A DNA stretch of 64,000 nucleotides from Rhodobacter sp. (GTDB lineage: Bacteria; Pseudomonadota; Alphaproteobacteria; Rhodobacterales; Rhodobacteraceae). The stretch is taken from the NCBI GenBank assembly GCA_022824145.1, contig JAJEAY010000194.1:62001-126000 (forward strand), in the 5' to 3' direction. The notes beneath the pieces are model-generated. The model saw nothing but the letters and a program-made list of their open reading frames with translations. It was not told the origin of the DNA and ran no database searches. Both the position numbers and the translations under genes were made by a program. Of the stretch, positions 61,289 to 64,000 are shown one piece after another. How positions within the stretch are numbered: position 1 is the first letter of the stretch; each line of letters starts with the position of its first letter.

Positions 61289-62509
61289 ATGAAACCAATA
61301 ACTGAAGCATCCGGCGAAAACGTTTCCGAGCTGTCCAGTTTCGACTGGGAAGATCCGTTCCGGCTTGAGAACCAGCTTACCGAAGACGAACGAATGATGC
61401 GCGACGCAGCGCGGGCCTTCGCCCTGGACCGGCTGCAGCCGCGGGTAATAGAAGCGTTCCGTGACGAGAAGGTCGCCCCGGAACTCTTCCAGGAGATGGG
61501 CGGAGCGGGACTGCTGGGAATAACGCTGCCGGAATCCTACGGTGGCATCGGAGAAAGCTACGTCACCTACGGCCTCGTAACGCGCGAAATCGAGCGGGTT
61601 GACTCGGGCTATCGCTCGATGATGTCAGTGCAGTCCTCTTTGGTGGCTTTTCCGATTTATGCCTACGGATCCGAAGAACAGCGAAGGAATTACCTTCCAA
61701 GACTGGCGTCCGGAGAACTGATCGGGTGCTTTGGCCTGACCGAGGCCGATGCAGGAAGCGATCCAGGAGCTCTGAAGACCGCTGCAACAAAGTCGGACGG
61801 CGGTTACGTGATTTCCGGCTCCAAGACCTGGATTTCGAATTCGCCGATTGCCGACGTCTTCGTGGTGTGGGCAAAGTCAGATGCTCACGGCGGCAAGATA
61901 AGGGGCTTTGTCCTCGAAAAGGGACTGAAGGGGCTCAGCGCACCTAAAATCGACGGAAAGCTCAGCCTACGTACAAGCGTCACTGGCGAAATCGTCATGG
62001 ACAACGTTGAAGTTGGCGAAGATTCTCTTCTGCCGGGGGCCGAGGGTCTCAAAGGTCCGTTTGGCTGCCTGAACCGGGCGCGCTACGGCATTTCCTGGGG
62101 CGCGATGGGTGCTGCGGAGTTCTGTTGGCATGCCGCCAGAAGCTACGGGCTTGAGCGGCGGCAGTTCGGGCGTCCACTGGGGCAGAACCAGCTTTATCAG
62201 AAGAAGCTCGCTGACATGCAGACAGAGATTTCGCTGGGACTGCAGGCCTCGCTTCGGGTCGGCCGGCTTCTGGACGAAGGAAAAGCCGCACCCGAGATGA
62301 TCTCGATCATCAAGAGAAACAACTGCGGAAAGGCGCTGGAAATTGCACGTATGTCGCGTGATATGCACGGCGGCAACGGCATCCAGGAGGATTTCCAGAT
62401 CATGCGCCACATGATGAATCTGGAAACGGTCAATACCTATGAGGGTGCGCATGACGTGCACTCGCTGATTCTGGGGCGGGCACAGACCGGGCTGCAGGCC
62501 TTCTTTTGA
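61289..62509 (+). CDS. gcdH: Glutaryl-CoA dehydrogenase
   Basis: 406 aa acyl-CoA dehydrogenase fold. The catalytic Glu is in [17 protein letters not shown], the substrate Arg in [14 protein letters not shown], flavin loop [14 protein letters not shown] and WISNSPIAD. These match GcdH, which oxidises and decarboxylates glutaryl-CoA to crotonyl-CoA in lysine, tryptophan and aromatic breakdown. ATG 61289 has GGGGA 5 nt before it; 61277 and TTG 61268 are weaker. Electrons go to ETF. Confidence 0.93.
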   Translation: MKPITEASGENVSELSSFDWEDPFRLENQLTEDERMMRDAARAFALDRLQPRVIEAFRDEKVAPELFQEMGGAGLLGITLPESYGGIGESYVTYGLVTREIERVDSGYRSMMSVQSSLVAFPIYAYGSEEQRRNYLPRLASGELIGCFGLTEADAGSDPGALKTAATKSDGGYVISGSKTWISNSPIADVFVVWAKSDAHGGKIRGFVLEKGLKGLSAPKIDGKLSLRTSVTGEIVMDNVEVGEDSLLPGAEGLKGPFGCLNRARYGISWGAMGAAEFCWHAARSYGLERRQFGRPLGQNQLYQKKLADMQTEISLGLQASLRVGRLLDEGKAAPEMISIIKRNNCGKALEIARMSRDMHGGNGIQEDFQIMRHMMNLETVNTYEGAHDVHSLILGRAQTGLQAFF

Positions 62510-62927
62510 TGTCAGCCAAGATCGCCCTGCCTCTGACTGGTCTCCGCTCCACTTCCTGCCCTATCCGGCCACGCATCTTTTTCGATTTAGACCGCGCGCG
62601 CCACTCGGCGATGCCAGCGTCAAACCTCGCCTCTGCGGGAAAGCCGCGCGTCATTTGCAGACGGATGGATGGAGTGAATCGACGCCGCGGAGCCCGCAAT
62701 CAATCCTTGCTGGGAAACGCTGGACTGATTCGGTGCATGTCCGGACAGCACCGAGGAGAAAAAAACCGTTCCGCAGTATTGCAGGTTCACTTCTCCTGCT
62801 CCCTCACTGCTGGACGCCCGAACAAAGCAGTCCTGAATTCATCTGCTTTTCCCGGCTGCTCGGCCCTACTCAAGGCGGTCACATCGGCCAAAGGAGCGAG
62901 GTCTGCATATTCAGTCGGGAATCCACT
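62510..62927. other. Non-coding stretch, no gene seen
   Basis: About 420 bp between gcdH and pyrC. A minus-strand arginine/lysine-rich frame (62430-62699) overlaps gcdH and has no motif. No terminator was recognised. Confidence 0.45.
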
Positions 62928-64000
62928 GTGAACGGAATGCTGACCATCCGTCGTCCCGACGACTGGCATCTGCACCTGCGGGATGGCGCAATTATGAAAG
63001 CGGTCCTGCCTGAGACAGTCAGGCACTTCGCGCGAGCGATCATCATGCCGAATCTCGTCCCCCCGGTGGTAACGGGAGCGGACGCGACTGCCTACCGGGA
63101 GCGAATCGTGGCTTTGCTTCCGGATGGCGCTGATTTTGAACCGCTCATGACGCTGTATCTCACCGAAGAGACAGATCCAGAGGATGTCGCCGCCGCCGGA
63201 GAGAGCGGATTGGTCAAGGCGGTCAAGCTCTACCCGGCCGGTGCAACTACAAACTCGGCCTCCGGGGTGCGTGACGTCACCCGCATACAGGCGGTGCTGG
63301 AGAAAATGGCTGAAGTCGGACTTCCGCTCTGCGTTCACGGCGAAGTTACCGACCCTGCCGTCGACATTTTTGATAGGGAGGCGGCGTTCATCGACCGCGT
63401 GCTCGATCCGATCCGCCGCGCCACACCGGATCTGCGGGTGATTCTGGAGCACATCACCACACGCGATGGAATCGAATACGTCAAGGCACAGAACTCCGAC
63501 ATGGGCGGAACGATCACGGCACACCATCTGGCGATCAACCGAAACCATATTCTGGCCGGTGGCATCAGGCCTCATTACTACTGCCTGCCTGTCGCCAAGC
63601 GCGAGGAACACCGACTGGCTCTTGTCTCTGCCGCAACGTCCGGCGACCCGCATTTCTTTCTGGGAACCGACAGCGCTCCGCATACTGACAGAAACAAGGA
63701 ACAGGAATGCGGCTGTGCCGGCTGCTTCACTGCGACAAACGCCATCTCGGTTCTGGCGGAACTGTTCGAGAAAGAGGGCGCTCTTTCCAGACTCGAGGGC
63801 TTCGTCTCGCTTCACGGGCCCGCTTTCTATGGCTTGCGTGCCAATGAAGACACGGTCACGCTTGCCAAAGGCGCTCCAGTCTCCTATCCCGAGAAAATAA
63901 TGACTCCCGACGGCCCGATCACTGTGTTCAATCCTGGCTTTCCGCTTCACTGGTCAGTTTCCCGACACGACCTGAACGGCGAAACTCCGACTCAGGGGTG
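62928..64000 (+). CDS. pyrC: Dihydroorotase, class II (partial, runs off right edge)
   Basis: At least 357 residues with no stop before the window end, so only a short tail can be missing. Metal histidines in [10 protein letters not shown], carbamylated Lys in [16 protein letters not shown], His in LPLCVHGEV and ILEHITT, Asp in [10 protein letters not shown]. Closes carbamoyl aspartate to dihydroorotate in pyrimidine synthesis. GTG 62928 follows GGGA; ATG 62937 is an alternative. A long frame on the opposite strand is its shadow. Confidence 0.95.
   Translation, partial: MNGMLTIRRPDDWHLHLRDGAIMKAVLPETVRHFARAIIMPNLVPPVVTGADATAYRERIVALLPDGADFEPLMTLYLTEETDPEDVAAAGESGLVKAVKLYPAGATTNSASGVRDVTRIQAVLEKMAEVGLPLCVHGEVTDPAVDIFDREAAFIDRVLDPIRRATPDLRVILEHITTRDGIEYVKAQNSDMGGTITAHHLAINRNHILAGGIRPHYYCLPVAKREEHRLALVSAATSGDPHFFLGTDSAPHTDRNKEQECGCAGCFTATNAISVLAELFEKEGALSRLEGFVSLHGPAFYGLRANEDTVTLAKGAPVSYPEKIMTPDGPITVFNPGFPLHWSVSRHDLNGETPTQG

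Noticed and set aside
62430..62699. Basic minus-strand frame overlapping gcdH
   Set aside because: Arginine-rich composition typical of shadow frames, overlapping a well-supported gene.
62787..63950. Minus-strand frame of 387 codons opposite pyrC
   Set aside because: The dihydroorotase on the plus strand has all catalytic motifs; the antisense frame has none.

Overview
The window is about 64 kb of GC-rich bacterial DNA. It most resembles an alphaproteobacterium of the Rhodobacterales type. This is inferred from the mix of TAXI and DctPQM TRAP transporters, the ABC polyol cassette with a SorC-type regulator, the homoprotocatechuate cluster with hpaR, the XdhC/MoaB-like pair and rpmH-rnpA, not from a marker phylogeny. 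Coding density is modest: about ten stretches of 300-850 bp hold no convincing gene, and several genes are broken (a JmjC/cupin oxygenase by a frameshift, an HD phosphohydrolase by an in-frame TAA, a deacetylase fragment). That fits a genome undergoing decay or host/particle association, but this is inference.

Layout. 1-1.65 kb: left-edge shikimate-kinase-like gene and two decayed genes. 1.9-10.3 kb: organosulfate locus with two formylglycine-type sulfatases, a metallo-beta-lactamase alkylsulfatase-like enzyme and a TAXI-TRAP transporter. Both of its control regions carry a pair of TTTGGGATCCYAAA-like palindromes about 61-63 bp apart. 10.7-15.8 kb: tRNA-Arg(ACG), an orphan histidine kinase with a mercuric-reductase-like flavoprotein and a TVP38/TMEM64 membrane protein, then rpmH and rnpA. 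16.1-27.2 kb: two divergent operons forming one sugar/polyol uptake and catabolism regulon (ABC transporter, SorC regulator, FGGY kinase, AraM-like dehydrogenase, SIS isomerase, SDR, epimerase, HAD phosphatase). 27.3-30.9 kb: Rieske oxygenase with a small partner, Gfo/Idh/MocA dehydrogenase and GntR regulator. 30.9-37.6 kb: SsuD-like monooxygenase, aldo/keto reductase, flavin reductase, DctQMP TRAP transporter and PhyH-type dioxygenase. 38.2-40.1 kb: HD phosphohydrolase (interrupted) with a YwgA-like protein, AT-richer than its surroundings. 41-42.3 kb: AAA_14/DUF4143 ATPase. 42.4-47.6 kb: SEL1 protein, di-heme cytochrome c peroxidase, selD fusion and mnmH (selenouridine pathway). 47.9-53.1 kb: homoprotocatechuate meta-cleavage genes (hpaH, G, D, E, F, R). 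53.2-56.5 kb: MoaB-like, XdhC, GST. 57-59.9 kb: two more AAA_14/DUF4143 ATPases, back to back. 60.2-64 kb: AbrB-family membrane protein, glutaryl-CoA dehydrogenase and pyrC, which runs off the edge.

The most unusual signal is upstream of two of the three AAA_14/DUF4143 paralogues. Each is preceded by exactly four short direct repeats at an exact 22-bp period, ending at the same distance from the ATG. The repeat sequence differs between the two genes, with only a CAAT core shared. The predicted winged-helix segments of the two proteins differ as well. The third paralogue has instead a perfect 8-bp inverted repeat that includes its ribosome binding site. This looks like a set of self-addressed, autoregulated ATPase/nuclease-fold genes with private DNA codes. 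The second candidate is the HD-phosphohydrolase/YwgA pair, a Firmicutes-style gene couple that could act on dNTP pools.
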